Below are positions 15,614 to 25,089 of a stretch of 64,000 nucleotides of DNA, in pieces (within the stretch, counting starts at the first letter, position 1; each line of letters starts with the position of its first letter). The translations under genes and the position numbers were made by a program. The stretch comes from Cyclobacteriaceae bacterium. Its GTDB lineage: Bacteria > Bacteroidota > Bacteroidia > Cytophagales > Cyclobacteriaceae. The notes under the pieces are model-generated. The model saw nothing but the letters and a program-made list of their open reading frames with translations. It searched no databases and was not told the DNA's origin. The stretch is taken from NCBI GenBank assembly GCA_019638275.1, contig JAHBUC010000004.1:62001-126000 (forward strand), written 5' to 3'.

Positions 15614-18262
15614 CTATCGGCCACTGCCAATATTGTCAAAGAAAGGTTTTCTACGTTCTAGTTTCAGATCCTGTAGTACAGATGCTTTTACAGCAATCCT
15701 GAAATTGTAGTAGGTAAATCTTCCGAAAGGACCCCAATTAAAATTTAACGTCCAGCAGTGCAGGTCGCGGGTGATGCCCACGTTGGTGGTGGTAAACTCC
15801 AGGTTTTCAAAATCAAAACCCGAATTGAACGTAATCTTCCATTTCTCTGATAAGGACATGTCGCCCGAAAACTGAAGTGATTGGTTAATGCGTACATCAC
15901 TATTCAATGGACGGCTGTATGACAAGCTGTAGTTCATCTGTAAACTCCACGGAATGTTGAAGTCTACATAGGATTCTGGATTGTTCAGGTAAAATTGTTT
16001 TTCCTGTTCAGGTAAATTTGAATTGGCAATGTTTTGTCGGGTTTCCTGGTTTTTTTCGCGGGCCTTTGGGTTGAGGTTTGAGCCAATGGCTAACGTGGCG
16101 GAAGTTATTCGTCCGATTTTTCCGCCTTTGATGGCGTATTGATCAATACGCCTTTCTGTTGATTTGCCCTCTTCATCAATACGGGTTACATAAGCATAGG
16201 GGTCAAGGGTTGACGACAAGTTTATGTTAATCAGGTTATCCAGTATGTTGGTGTTGGCCGAAATGGAAATTGGTGATAGATTGAATGAGTCAGCTACAAT
16301 GTTGTAGGAGGTCCCCAGTGATAAATTGTTCAATAGACTTACTTTTCGGGCTACTGTATCCTTTTCGGATTTCACTTTCATTTCCAACGTGTTCCCTAGT
16401 CCTATGCCAATGTTTCCACTTCGCCCGAGAGTTGAAGTTCCATAAATAAAACCCTGATGCCGGGACTGATAGATAATGCGCCCATTCTGATTGATCGCCT
16501 GAAAGTAGTTTTCATTCTTGGTGAAGTCAGGTGTGTATCCGAATGAAATGTTTGGGTTAACTACGTGACGTATCGCCTTTACATTTCCACGTTTGAAGAA
16601 ATACGTTCCATAGATACGTGTATTCAGGCTGGTGCTGAAGCTATAGTTGGCAATCCGGTTAAAGCCACGGATGGTGTCAACCGGAACAAGCCTGGGCTGA
16701 TTGTTTACAATATCATATTCCCAATTAAGTTTTTCGAAGTACCACCTTTCTTCATAGGATACAGAAGGTGAAACTGTAAAATACCGCAATGCTTTGAATG
16801 AATAGGATACCGGAATACTGTGTCGAATTCCATTGCGACCGTTTTCAATAAACGTACTCAGGTTACTAAATGTAAAAGGAGCAATGCTGTCTTGCAGTGG
16901 ATTGCTCCCGATTCTTCCAACATTATTGGAAATGCGGTTGGTGGCAGCCATGCTGTAACCAATGGAAAAATTATCAAGTTTGGTGGGCTTTCCATCTTTT
17001 CGCTGAAAAGGATAAAGGTTTCGCATGTTAACCGTTAAGGTGGGTGCGGTTAAATTCACTTGTTCCGTTACCAGGTCCTGATCGTGACTTATATTCAACC
17101 CCATGCTGAACGGTGTGCCCCGAAATGTTTTGTTATACGAGATGTTGGAGTTCATCTTGCGTGTATTGTTGTTAAACCCGGCTGCGTTGATGCTTTGCGG
17201 AAGACCAAAATTCAGGTTGTTATTTGTATTGTATGAATTTGAAGCTGCACTCACGGAAGCACTAAATCTACCTGTTCCTTTTGTTTGGGGCGTGTGATTC
17301 CACCGAACACTGAAGTCGTTACGAATATTCTGATCTTCAATACGGTTGGTAGCATTTGTTTTTGAAAAACTGAAATTCATTCCACCGGTGAAATGGTATT
17401 TCCAGCTATAGGGCATATCGAAGTACAGTACATAGTCACCCTTCGAATACAAGTCGGCCCTCGCAGAGAATTTTACATACTCACTAGCATCTAAAAAGTA
17501 GCCCAGGCCGCGCAGGTTGAAACCGCGCAATCGTTCTTCGCCATACGAGGGGAATAATATCCCGGATTTACTCTCTTTTTCTGCTGGAAACATTCCAAAC
17601 AGAAAGCCGATCGGGTACAATGGTATATCATTAAACTGAACATAAAAGGGTCCCGATACAATCTTATCCTTTGGTATGGCTTTGGTTTTTGTTGACCGGA
17701 TAACAAAGTGTGGGTGTTCAAGATTACAAGTAGTATAACTGTTTCGTATGCTGAGCAATTCATCTCGTTCATTTTTGAATACGATATCACCGTGCAGGAA
17801 TCCCTCGCCTTGTTGGGTTACCACTTCTGAAATACGCGCACGCCCGGTTTTAAAATTGTATACTATGTCTTTGGTTTCATAAAGCTCCTGTCCGTTCTTA
17901 AAAATCGGGTAACCAACCCTACGTCCCAATGAATCGCGGGTGCCGTGAGCGGTTAGCGTGCTGTTGGCATAATCGATAATGATTTCATCTGCATCAAGCT
18001 CAATGTTGCCATAAACAATTTTGGCATTCCCGTAAAGCCAGATCATTTGTCCGTCAACACTGGTGTTGATCGAATCTCGTGCGCTGTATTGAATGGTGGT
18101 TTCAATGTCTCCCTTTTTTGGCGGTACGCTGTCGGCAGGGTTTTTGATTGAATCGGCAGCAGATAAGGTACGCACAGAATCGCGGGGTATGGGATTTTGT
18201 GCCTGGGAAGAAACGAAACTCCAAAAAACAAAAGCAAAAAGTGAAATGGAAGCGATCCGCAC
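15614..18262 (-). CDS. LptD-like outer-membrane LPS assembly protein
   Basis: A large outer-membrane protein with an N-terminal OstA/LptA-like periplasmic domain (GNAKIVYGNIELDADEI, then the repeat-like 'YNFKTGRARISEV') and a long beta-barrel of alternating aromatic strands. This is the layout of LptD, which inserts LPS into the outer leaflet. The end (YNFRIAVKASVLQDLKLER) is a typical last strand region. An ATG at 18346 would also be in frame. It lies upstream of the perfect -7 box at 18320-18327, so translation more likely starts at the GTG at 18262 (MRIASISLFAFVFWSF signal peptide) or the GTG at 18310. The amidase gene is divergent. Confidence 0.85.
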   Translation of the reverse strand: MRIASISLFAFVFWSFVSSQAQNPIPRDSVRTLSAADSIKNPADSVPPKKGDIETTIQYSARDSINTSVDGQMIWLYGNAKIVYGNIELDADEIIIDYANSTLTAHGTRDSLGRRVGYPIFKNGQELYETKDIVYNFKTGRARISEVVTQQGEGFLHGDIVFKNERDELLSIRNSYTTCNLEHPHFVIRSTKTKAIPKDKIVSGPFYVQFNDIPLYPIGFLFGMFPAEKESKSGILFPSYGEERLRGFNLRGLGYFLDASEYVKFSARADLYSKGDYVLYFDMPYSWKYHFTGGMNFSFSKTNATNRIEDQNIRNDFSVRWNHTPQTKGTGRFSASVSAASNSYNTNNNLNFGLPQSINAAGFNNNTRKMNSNISYNKTFRGTPFSMGLNISHDQDLVTEQVNLTAPTLTVNMRNLYPFQRKDGKPTKLDNFSIGYSMAATNRISNNVGRIGSNPLQDSIAPFTFSNLSTFIENGRNGIRHSIPVSYSFKALRYFTVSPSVSYEERWYFEKLNWEYDIVNNQPRLVPVDTIRGFNRIANYSFSTSLNTRIYGTYFFKRGNVKAIRHVVNPNISFGYTPDFTKNENYFQAINQNGRIIYQSRHQGFIYGTSTLGRSGNIGIGLGNTLEMKVKSEKDTVARKVSLLNNLSLGTSYNIVADSFNLSPISISANTNILDNLININLSSTLDPYAYVTRIDEEGKSTERRIDQYAIKGGKIGRITSATLAIGSNLNPKAREKNQETRQNIANSNLPEQEKQFYLNNPESYVDFNIPWSLQMNYSLSYSRPLNSDVRINQSLQFSGDMSLSEKWKITFNSGFDFENLEFTTTNVGITRDLHCWTLNFNWGPFGRFTYYNFRIAVKASVLQDLKLERRKPFFDNIGSGR

Positions 18263-18319
18263 AGCCGAAGTATTGAAGGACAGTTTTTTAGCTTTTGGTG
18301 AAAAATTCACAATTTTGCT

Positions 18320-18327
18320 CAAAGGTA
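18320..18327 (-). promoter_or_regulatory. -7 promoter box of the lptD-like gene
   Basis: CAAAGGTA on the plus strand reads TACCTTTG on the minus strand, a perfect TAnnTTTG. It implies a start of transcription near 18313, downstream of the first in-frame ATG, and so argues for a GTG translational start. Confidence 0.5.
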
Positions 18328-18356
18328 TTGCAAATCGACTGAACATTGTACTGCTC

Positions 18357-19163
18357 GTGAGGATTATAGGAATAGGCCTTTTAATAGCAATAACCTTGCT
18401 AAATTCTTCTGTTCATGCACAGAACGGTACCTCTACCTCCAAAAAGTTCACCGTATGCATTGACCCCGGTCATGGGGGTAATCAACCAGGAACTTTTGGG
18501 GCCTTCAGTAAAGAAAAAGACGTTACCCTTAAGATCAGTCTGCTGTTGGGCAAAATACTTGAGGAGAGTATGCCGGATGTAAAGGTGGTGTACACCCGTA
18601 AAACCGACATGACCATTGGGTTACGGGAGCGGGCGAAGGTCGCCAATGACAATCACGCTGACATTTTTCTATCCATTCATGCCAATTCACTTCCTGAAAC
18701 CACCCCATACGCACGCAAGCAAGCCATTTTTGGTACCGAGACATACGTGCTGGGACTTCATAAAACTCAGGAAAGTCTGGAGGTTGCCATGCGTGAAAAC
18801 TCGGTGATCCTATTGGAGGAAAACTATGAGGAGAAGTATCAAGGCTTCGAACCGAACTCACCGGAGTCATATATTTTGTTCAGCCTGAATCAATCCGCCA
18901 ACCATGAAGCCAGCATACAATTGGCCAGCCTTATTGAGGATCAGTTTGGCAATCGTGCCGGGCGAAAAAGCCGTGGAGTAAAACAAGCCGGCTTTCAGGT
19001 GCTGTGGGAGACGGCCATGCCCGCTGTTCTGATAGAAATCGGTTACCTCTCTAATGTTAAAGAGGAGAAAGAGTTGAATACATCTCAGGTTCAGGAGTAT
19101 ATTGCATCCGCTATTTACAGAGCTGTAAAGGAGTATAAAAACAAGGTAAAATCTTTAAATTAG
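18357..19163 (+). CDS. N-acetylmuramoyl-L-alanine amidase (Amidase_3)
   Basis: The catalytic domain has the zinc ligands and acid of Amidase_3: IDPGHGGNQPG (His), KEKDVTLK (Glu), LSIHANS (His) and PAVLIEIGYLSN (catalytic Glu). It cleaves the bond between muramic acid and the stem peptide, for cell separation or turnover. I choose the GTG at 18357 because it is followed directly by a signal peptide (RIIGIGLLIAITLL...VHAQ). Longer frames reach back to 18093 but run antisense through the lptD-like gene. An MCE protein gene follows after 23 bases. Confidence 0.88.
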   Translation: MRIIGIGLLIAITLLNSSVHAQNGTSTSKKFTVCIDPGHGGNQPGTFGAFSKEKDVTLKISLLLGKILEESMPDVKVVYTRKTDMTIGLRERAKVANDNHADIFLSIHANSLPETTPYARKQAIFGTETYVLGLHKTQESLEVAMRENSVILLEENYEEKYQGFEPNSPESYILFSLNQSANHEASIQLASLIEDQFGNRAGRKSRGVKQAGFQVLWETAMPAVLIEIGYLSNVKEEKELNTSQVQEYIASAIYRAVKEYKNKVKSLN

Positions 19164-19186
19164 GCTCTGAACTTCAACTGTACCCC

Positions 19187-20140
19187 ATGACAATATCAAA
19201 AGAAGTGCGTGTTGGCCTGTTTATGGTCGTGTCATTAGTGTTGTTATACCTCGGCTTTAACTTTTTAAAGGGTATAGATTTTTTCTCATCGCGAAAAAAA
19301 TATTATGCCATTTATGAGAATGTTGACCAATTGATGCCCTCCAATCAGATTTACCTGAGCGGGGTTTCTGTAGGTAGGGTTAGTGAGGTGCAAATTGATC
19401 AAGCCAAGGGTCGGGTTATCGTTGAACTGGAAATTGACTCTTATGTTATACTGGGAGATTCATCTATAGCTATATTAAATGGCGATTTCCTCGGCACAAA
19501 GTTTATTCAACTTTCAATTGGCAACTATAAAAACACACTAAAGCCAAAAGATACCCTACAGTCTTCAGTGGCAAAGGGCATTACCACATTTTTAGAGGAG
19601 AGTGCTGCCCCTGTAGCCGACAACCTTCAATCTACATTGAGAAAGCTGAACACCATATTGGATAATCTTGCCCGCAATTCGCAGAAACTAGATAAGATGT
19701 TTGATGATTTCGGATCTACGCCAGGTAAAGTGAACTATACAATTGATAACGCTAATCGAGCCATTACCGGAATGGCAGACAGTATAAAACTGGTTACCAA
19801 AAATGTGAATGTGGCACTGCAAAACATAAACCCAACACTCAAAAATTTCAGAACACTTTCCGATTCACTGAAGTCCATTGAAGTGAATGAAACACTTTCC
19901 AAAATCAAGGTGACACTCGCCAAACTGAATGAGACCATGGACAAGTTCAGCAAAGGGGATAATACTGCGAGCAAGCTCCTTACAGAAGACTCACTTTATG
20001 TTAACCTGAACAAAATGCTGATGTCAATTGATTCATTGGCAACACATTTTAATGAAAATCCCAAGCACTTTATGGCTCCGTTAGGTAAGAGCCGTAAGAA
20101 AATTGAACGTGAATTGGAGAAGCAGCGGAAGGAAGATTAA
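19187..20140 (+). CDS. MlaD/MCE-domain protein of a lipid transport system
   Basis: 317 aa. One N-terminal transmembrane helix (about residues 9-27) is followed by a single MCE domain (about 38-115: YAIYENVDQLMPSNQIYLSGVSVGRVSEVQID, GDFLGTKFIQLSIG). The rest is a long helical region (about 140-300) that probably forms a needle or bundle in the periplasm. MlaD proteins bind the MlaFE ABC transporter and move phospholipids between the membranes. The mlaE and mlaF partners are not present here, as is common in Bacteroidota. It probably shares an operon with the amidase and the next carboxyltransferase. Confidence 0.88.
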   Translation: MTISKEVRVGLFMVVSLVLLYLGFNFLKGIDFFSSRKKYYAIYENVDQLMPSNQIYLSGVSVGRVSEVQIDQAKGRVIVELEIDSYVILGDSSIAILNGDFLGTKFIQLSIGNYKNTLKPKDTLQSSVAKGITTFLEESAAPVADNLQSTLRKLNTILDNLARNSQKLDKMFDDFGSTPGKVNYTIDNANRAITGMADSIKLVTKNVNVALQNINPTLKNFRTLSDSLKSIEVNETLSKIKVTLAKLNETMDKFSKGDNTASKLLTEDSLYVNLNKMLMSIDSLATHFNENPKHFMAPLGKSRKKIERELEKQRKED

Positions 20141-20155
20141 TCTGACTACGGATAC

Positions 20156-21790
20156 ATGATTGAGCGAGACCTGGAATTTAACAGAAACGAGGATGTGTAT
20201 AAGCAACTGATTCACCAGTTGCAGGCGAAGGCAAAAAAGACCAGATCAGGAGGCGGACAAAAAAAGATCGATGATCAGCACGCCAAAGGAAAACTCACTG
20301 CGCGCGAACGAATTGAATACCTGACGGACAAGGGATCACCTTTTCTTGAGATCGGATTGTTTACCGGAGAAGGCATGTATACCGAATATGGCGGGTGTCC
20401 TTCGGCTGGCGTGGTTACCGGTATCGGCTACATTCACGGCAGACAATGTGTTGTTGTTGCCAATGATGCCACGGTAAAAGCGGGCGCGTGGTTTCCGATT
20501 ACGGCCAAGAAGAATCTCCGCATTCAGGAGATCGCCATGGAAAACCGGCTACCCATTATCTATTTGGTAGATAGCGCTGGTGTGTTCTTGCCCATGCAGG
20601 ATGAAATTTTTCCCGACAAAGAACATTTTGGCCGTCAGTTCAGGAATAACGCAAAGATGTCGTCCATGGGCATTGTGCAAATCGCTGCGATCATGGGAAG
20701 CTGTGTGGCCGGTGGTGCCTATTTGCCCATCATGTCGGATGAAGCGATGATTGTAGATAAAACAGGATCGATTTTCCTGGCCGGGTCGTATTTGGTAAAA
20801 GCTGCGATCGGTGAAGATATTGATAATGAAACGCTCGGAGGCGCTACTACGCATTGTGAAATTTCCGGAGTAACCGACAACAAGTTTCCTAACGATCAGG
20901 CATGCCTCGATTATATCCGATCCATCTTTGATAAAATCGGTGAATATGAAAAAGCAGGTTTCGATCGGATTGAACCCAAAGCGCCCGCTGAAGATCCGAA
21001 TGAAATTTATGGATTATTTCCAGCTGACCGGGCGAAGCCGTATGATACGCTTGAAATTATTAAACGCTTGGTGGATAACTCTGAATTTGATGAGTACAAA
21101 GCGCTCTATGGCAAAACCCTGATTTGCGGGACCGCACGGATTGATGGTTGGGCAGTAGGCATTATTGCCAACCAACGCAAAGTGGTAAAAACCAAAAAGG
21201 GTGAAATGCAGATGGGTGGTGTAATCTACTCCGACTCAGCCGATAAGGCAGCACGCTTCATCATGAATTGCAATCAACGAAAAATTCCACTTGTTTTTTT
21301 ACAGGATGTAAGTGGCTTTATGGTGGGCAGCAAAGCAGAGCATGGTGGAATTATTAAAGATGGCGCCAAGATGGTAAATGCCATGGCCAACTCAACGGTG
21401 CCAAAGTTTACTGTGATTATGGGTAACTCATATGGCGCAGGTAATTATGCGATGTGTGGAAAAGCGTATGATCCAAGGTTGATTGTTGCCTGGCCTTCTG
21501 CGCAGATTGCTGTAATGAGTGGAGCTTCAGCAGCGAAAACATTATTACAGATTCGAATAAGTTCACTGAAATCCGAAGGAAAAGAAATTACGAAAGAAGA
21601 GCAGCAAAATTTATTGAAAGAAATAACCGATCGGTACAATGATCAACTAAGCCCGTATTACGCGGCTTCCCGTTTATGGGTTGATGATGTTATTGATCCG
21701 TTGGAAACACGTAAAGTTATCTCCATGGGTATTGAGGCCGCCAACCATGCACCCATTGAACGGTTTAATGTAGGCGTTATCCAAACCTGA
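20156..21790 (+). CDS. Acyl-CoA carboxylase carboxyltransferase subunit, MccB-like
   Basis: 544 aa, clearly distinct from the PccB-type protein at 4.3 kb. It has [61 protein letters not shown], and later QDVSGFMVGSKAEHGGIIKDGAKMV with NSYGAGNYAMCGKAYDPR. These phrases match the methylcrotonoyl/geranoyl-CoA carboxylase beta branch. It would carboxylate a branched-chain acyl-CoA, for example in leucine breakdown. The alpha/biotin subunit is absent from the window. Its stop overlaps the next start (TGATG), so translation of the SirB1-like gene is coupled. Confidence 0.87.
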   Translation: MIERDLEFNRNEDVYKQLIHQLQAKAKKTRSGGGQKKIDDQHAKGKLTARERIEYLTDKGSPFLEIGLFTGEGMYTEYGGCPSAGVVTGIGYIHGRQCVVVANDATVKAGAWFPITAKKNLRIQEIAMENRLPIIYLVDSAGVFLPMQDEIFPDKEHFGRQFRNNAKMSSMGIVQIAAIMGSCVAGGAYLPIMSDEAMIVDKTGSIFLAGSYLVKAAIGEDIDNETLGGATTHCEISGVTDNKFPNDQACLDYIRSIFDKIGEYEKAGFDRIEPKAPAEDPNEIYGLFPADRAKPYDTLEIIKRLVDNSEFDEYKALYGKTLICGTARIDGWAVGIIANQRKVVKTKKGEMQMGGVIYSDSADKAARFIMNCNQRKIPLVFLQDVSGFMVGSKAEHGGIIKDGAKMVNAMANSTVPKFTVIMGNSYGAGNYAMCGKAYDPRLIVAWPSAQIAVMSGASAAKTLLQIRISSLKSEGKEITKEEQQNLLKEITDRYNDQLSPYYAASRLWVDDVIDPLETRKVISMGIEAANHAPIERFNVGVIQT

Positions 21791-22641
21791 TGACAGCGAA
21801 GGAATTAAAAGCGTTGGTGTCGTTGCTTGACGATGAGGATGAGCAGGTTGTTTCTCACGTAACCGATAGAATACGTTCGCTTGGCAAAGAAGTAATTCCG
21901 TATCTCGAACAGGAGTGGGAAAATAACTTTAACCCACAAACGCAACAAAAAATTGAAATCCTGATTCACGATCTTCAGTACGAGTTGCTAAAACATCGTG
22001 TTACGGAGTGGTATGAAAGCCCCGACCAGGATTTGCTTACCGGACTTTGGTTAGTGGCCACGTATCAATACCCTGATCTTGAGCTGGAAAAATTAAAACA
22101 GGATCTCGAACAGATTTATTATGAAGCGTGGCTAGAGTTCAAACCGGATATGTATCCGATTGACCAGATCAAAGTGTTGAATGGTGTACTTTTCAATAAA
22201 CTGAAATTTTCGGCCAACACTAAAAATTTTCATTCACCGGGTAATTCAATGATTAACGTGGTGTTGGAAACACGTAAGGGAAATCCCATTTCACTTTGCG
22301 TCATATACATGATGGTGGCGCAGAAACTGAAATTACCCGTGTATGGAGTTAACCTGCCAAACCTGTTTGTACTGGTGTATAAAGACGGTAATCAGGCGTT
22401 TTATATCAATGCCTTTAACAAAGGGCTTATTTTTTCGCGCCAGGATATTGAAAACTATATACACGAATTAAAACTAGTTCCACAACCTTCATTTTTTGAG
22501 GCCTGCTCCAACCTTGAAATTATTCGCAGGGTGTTCCGCAACCTCATTATGTCATTCGATAAAATGGGTGAGCATGAAAAGGCGGAAGAGGTGAAAGAGT
22601 TACTACTCATCATCGCTGACGGGGCCGATCTGGGTGTGTAG
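21790..22641 (+). CDS. SirB1/transglutaminase-like protein with altered catalytic triad
   Basis: 283 aa. The N-terminal part is helical (HEAT-like, residues 1-60). A SirB1-type transglutaminase-like core follows (about 110-225: GNSMINVVLETRKGNPISLCVIYMMVA, KLPVYGVNLPNLFVLVY, FYINAFNKG). The cysteine of the triad is present (ISLC). However, the usual 'LPxHF' reads LPNLF and the usual 'IDPF/INPF' reads INAF, so the His is missing. The protein is probably not a protease or transglutaminase. Function unknown. It is translationally coupled to the carboxyltransferase upstream. Confidence 0.78.
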   Translation: MTAKELKALVSLLDDEDEQVVSHVTDRIRSLGKEVIPYLEQEWENNFNPQTQQKIEILIHDLQYELLKHRVTEWYESPDQDLLTGLWLVATYQYPDLELEKLKQDLEQIYYEAWLEFKPDMYPIDQIKVLNGVLFNKLKFSANTKNFHSPGNSMINVVLETRKGNPISLCVIYMMVAQKLKLPVYGVNLPNLFVLVYKDGNQAFYINAFNKGLIFSRQDIENYIHELKLVPQPSFFEACSNLEIIRRVFRNLIMSFDKMGEHEKAEEVKELLLIIADGADLGV

Positions 22642-22643
22642 CT

Positions 22644-23267
22644 TTACAGGTTATACACGATCACAAAATCCCGGTATTGCTTATAATAAAGAGAGAGGGT
22701 TGTTTCCTTTTCAGGGGTGATAATATGCCCGGTGAGTGTTCCGGTTGACTCAAGCTTGAACGGTTCCACCAGCAGGTTTTCTGAAAACACTAAATCCTTT
22801 TTTCCATATACTTTCATCATGGCTTCTTTTGCACTCCAATAAATGCTATTCTTGATGAGGTTATTTCCTGCATCTTTTAATTCCAAAGAAGAAAATATAC
22901 GGGGGGCAATGCGTAACAATTTCGATTTGAAATGCTCCAGGTCAATGCCTACAGGTTTTTCTGTATCGATAATAGCGGTTACATACGGATAAGAATGACT
23001 TAATGAAATATGATGGGGATAGCCGTGTAGCAAAGGTTTTCCATAAACATCTTTTGTTAGCCCTTGATAACTTAAGTTCAAATGTTCAACCAAGTTTCTC
23101 ATCAGCTTTCGGGCAGCTAGAAACTCACATCGTTTTTCCGGATGAGTAATTTCTGCCGGAATGATTTCTCCACCACCAGATAACCGATTCAATTCTTCTT
23201 GCGACTCTTCAATTTTCCACAAGCCCCACGCACGGGTTTTGGTTATGTCAGTTTCCAGTTGAGGCAT
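22644..23267 (-). CDS. 4'-phosphopantetheinyl transferase, Sfp type
   Basis: About 207 aa. The Sfp/AcpT magnesium and CoA-binding motifs are visible: VGIDLEHFKSKL (Asp) and WSAKEAMMKVYGKK (Glu and Lys). Upstream, HPEKRCEFLAAR and YGKPLL and ISLSHSYPYVTAII match the N-terminal half. It attaches phosphopantetheine to carrier proteins. No polyketide or peptide synthase genes are near, so the acyl carrier protein of fatty acid synthesis is a likely substrate. The ATG at 23267 is preferred; the longer frame would run into the divergent WD40 gene's upstream region. Confidence 0.85.
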   Translation of the reverse strand: MPQLETDITKTRAWGLWKIEESQEELNRLSGGGEIIPAEITHPEKRCEFLAARKLMRNLVEHLNLSYQGLTKDVYGKPLLHGYPHHISLSHSYPYVTAIIDTEKPVGIDLEHFKSKLLRIAPRIFSSLELKDAGNNLIKNSIYWSAKEAMMKVYGKKDLVFSENLLVEPFKLESTGTLTGHIITPEKETTLSLYYKQYRDFVIVYNL

Positions 23268-23340
23268 AATGGTTTTAATCTTGAGCAATTTTACTATAAA
23301 CTCATCTAAACTTTCAGCACTTTCGCACAGTTATTCGGGT

Positions 23341-24273
23341 ATGAGTTCCATTGCAGTAAACAGGCTACACAACCTTACCGGTCACCGCGACTCCATCTAT
23401 ACCCTGCATCAGGCAGATAGACCCAACCGATTCTTCAGTGGCTCAGGAGATGGTATGGTAGTACTTTGGGATTTGGAGAAGCCTGAAGAAGGTACCTTAA
23501 TCGCCCGCTTGGCCAATTCAATCTATGCTTTACACCACCATGTGGAAGTGGATATTTTAATGATCGGCCATAATTATGATGGCATTCATTTTATTGATTG
23601 GAAGAATAATAAGCAGGATGGTTCGTTACACCTTACCAAAGCCGCCATTTTTGATATCCAGCATGCCGGCAATACGTTGTTTGTAGCCGATGGTGATGGA
23701 ACAATTATCCGCGTTGATTTGAATACCCGTGGGATTCTTAGCCGTGCTAATTCTTCACAAAAAAGCGCCCGAACCATGGCTATCAATCCAAAAACCGGTG
23801 AACTGGCAGTTGGGTACAGTGATTGCTGTATTCGGGTGTTTGACGTTGACTCCATGAGCATGAAATACGAATGGAACGCGCATGTGAACTCAGTTTTTAC
23901 CCTACGGTATACCCCGGGTGGTGATTTTTTGATGAGCGGATCGCGTGATGCACGCCTTAAGGTATGGGATGTTCGGGCCGGATATACACCTGCAGCTGAG
24001 GTGGTGGCACACATGTATGCAATAAATCACCTTGATTTTAGCCCTGATTCCAAACATTTCGTAACTTGTAGCATGGATAAGTCCATAAAAATCTGGGACT
24101 TAGACGAACTGAGGCTGTTGAAAGTGATTGACAAGGGCAGGCATGCCGGGCACGGCACCTCGGTGAACAAATTGTTGTGGACGAACCACCACGGACAATT
24201 GGTGAGTGCCAGCGATGACCGCACCATTTCCGTTTGGGATATTAACTTGAATAACCAGAGCCTGGATACCTGA
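23341..24273 (+). CDS. WD40-repeat beta-propeller protein
   Basis: About 310 aa made almost wholly of WD40 blades, for example 'HRDSIYTLHQ...SGSGDGMVVLWDLEK', 'HVNSVFTLRY...SGSRDARLKVWDVRA', 'HMYAINHLDFSPDSKHFVTCSMDKSIKIWDLDE' and the final 'LVSASDDRTISVWDI'. About seven blades fit the length. No signal peptide is present from the ATG at 23341, so a cytoplasmic scaffold is likely. The binding partner is unknown. It precedes the DivIVA gene by 42 bases and may be in its operon. Confidence 0.88.
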   Translation: MSSIAVNRLHNLTGHRDSIYTLHQADRPNRFFSGSGDGMVVLWDLEKPEEGTLIARLANSIYALHHHVEVDILMIGHNYDGIHFIDWKNNKQDGSLHLTKAAIFDIQHAGNTLFVADGDGTIIRVDLNTRGILSRANSSQKSARTMAINPKTGELAVGYSDCCIRVFDVDSMSMKYEWNAHVNSVFTLRYTPGGDFLMSGSRDARLKVWDVRAGYTPAAEVVAHMYAINHLDFSPDSKHFVTCSMDKSIKIWDLDELRLLKVIDKGRHAGHGTSVNKLLWTNHHGQLVSASDDRTISVWDINLNNQSLDT

Positions 24274-24315
24274 TTTTTTATCGGCTCTTATTTTTTAAAC
24301 TTAACCAGTAGTACC

Positions 24316-25089
24316 ATGAAAATTACACCGCTTGAAATCCGGCAAAAAACCTTCGAGAAGCATTTTCGCGGATATGACAAGGATGAAGTGAACGCATTTC
24401 TGCTTACCCTGTCGCAGGAATGGGAACGCCTTGTGGATGAAGGCAAGGAATTTAAAATAAAACTTGAAGCTGCCGAACGGGAAGTAACCAAACTGCGCGA
24501 GGTGGAAAGTTCATTATTCAAAACGCTTAAGACGGCAGAAGACACCGGAGCGAATGTAATTGAACAGGCGCGTCAGGCAGCTGATCTGCATTTGCGCGAA
24601 TCACAACTCAAGGCTGATGCCATGATGAATGAGGCTAAGATGATGGCCAACAACACGGTGGATGAGGCCGAGCAACGGGCCAAGCAAGTTCTTGCAGAAA
24701 TGGAAGAAAGGCTGCGCGCTATGGTTGAAAGTTACAAGAAGCTTGAATCCTCACGCGATGATTTGTTGCAGGAGCTCAAACGCATTTCTCAGGATAACAT
24801 TGAACGCGTTGATCGCATAAAAAACGGAACAAAGGCATTTGATGCTGATCAACATCTTTCGCAAGCCCGAAAGGAAATTAAGAGAGTAGTATTCCCTAAT
24901 GCTGATCATCAGGCTAAAACCAAAATAGTAGAGCAACCCAAATTGGTTATACCTGAACCTGAAATACCAGAGCCAACTATTGAATCAATACCGGAGGAAG
25001 CTGAACCGGAAATGGTTCTTGAACAGGAAACCGTTGTGGTACAAGCGCGTCCACAAAAAATCACTTCTTTTTTTGACGAGATTGGATGA
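24316..25089 (+). CDS. DivIVA-domain coiled-coil protein
   Basis: 257 aa. The N-terminal DivIVA signature is ITPLEIRQKTFEKHFRGYDKDEVNAFL (residues 3-29, lipid-binding in DivIVA). A coiled coil runs to about residue 175, and the C-terminal tail is rich in Glu and Pro and ends in KITSFFDEIG. DivIVA proteins mark curved membrane or septa in Gram-positives. In Bacteroidota the family is present but its task is not established. The stop codon overlaps the folB start (ATGA). Confidence 0.85.
   Translation: MKITPLEIRQKTFEKHFRGYDKDEVNAFLLTLSQEWERLVDEGKEFKIKLEAAEREVTKLREVESSLFKTLKTAEDTGANVIEQARQAADLHLRESQLKADAMMNEAKMMANNTVDEAEQRAKQVLAEMEERLRAMVESYKKLESSRDDLLQELKRISQDNIERVDRIKNGTKAFDADQHLSQARKEIKRVVFPNADHQAKTKIVEQPKLVIPEPEIPEPTIESIPEEAEPEMVLEQETVVVQARPQKITSFFDEIG

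Noticed and set aside
18093..18356. 88-residue N-terminal extension of the amidase
   Set aside because: It would be antisense to the lptD-like signal peptide and periplasmic domain, and the true signal peptide begins at 18357.
22644..23267. Sfp-type transferase as sign of a natural-product cluster
   Set aside because: No NRPS, PKS or other carrier-protein genes nearby; neighbours are housekeeping genes, so a fatty-acid ACP role is more likely.
23586..24014. 142-codon minus-strand frame within the WD40 gene
   Set aside because: Antisense to regular WD40 blades; Ser/Arg-rich translation typical of a shadow frame.
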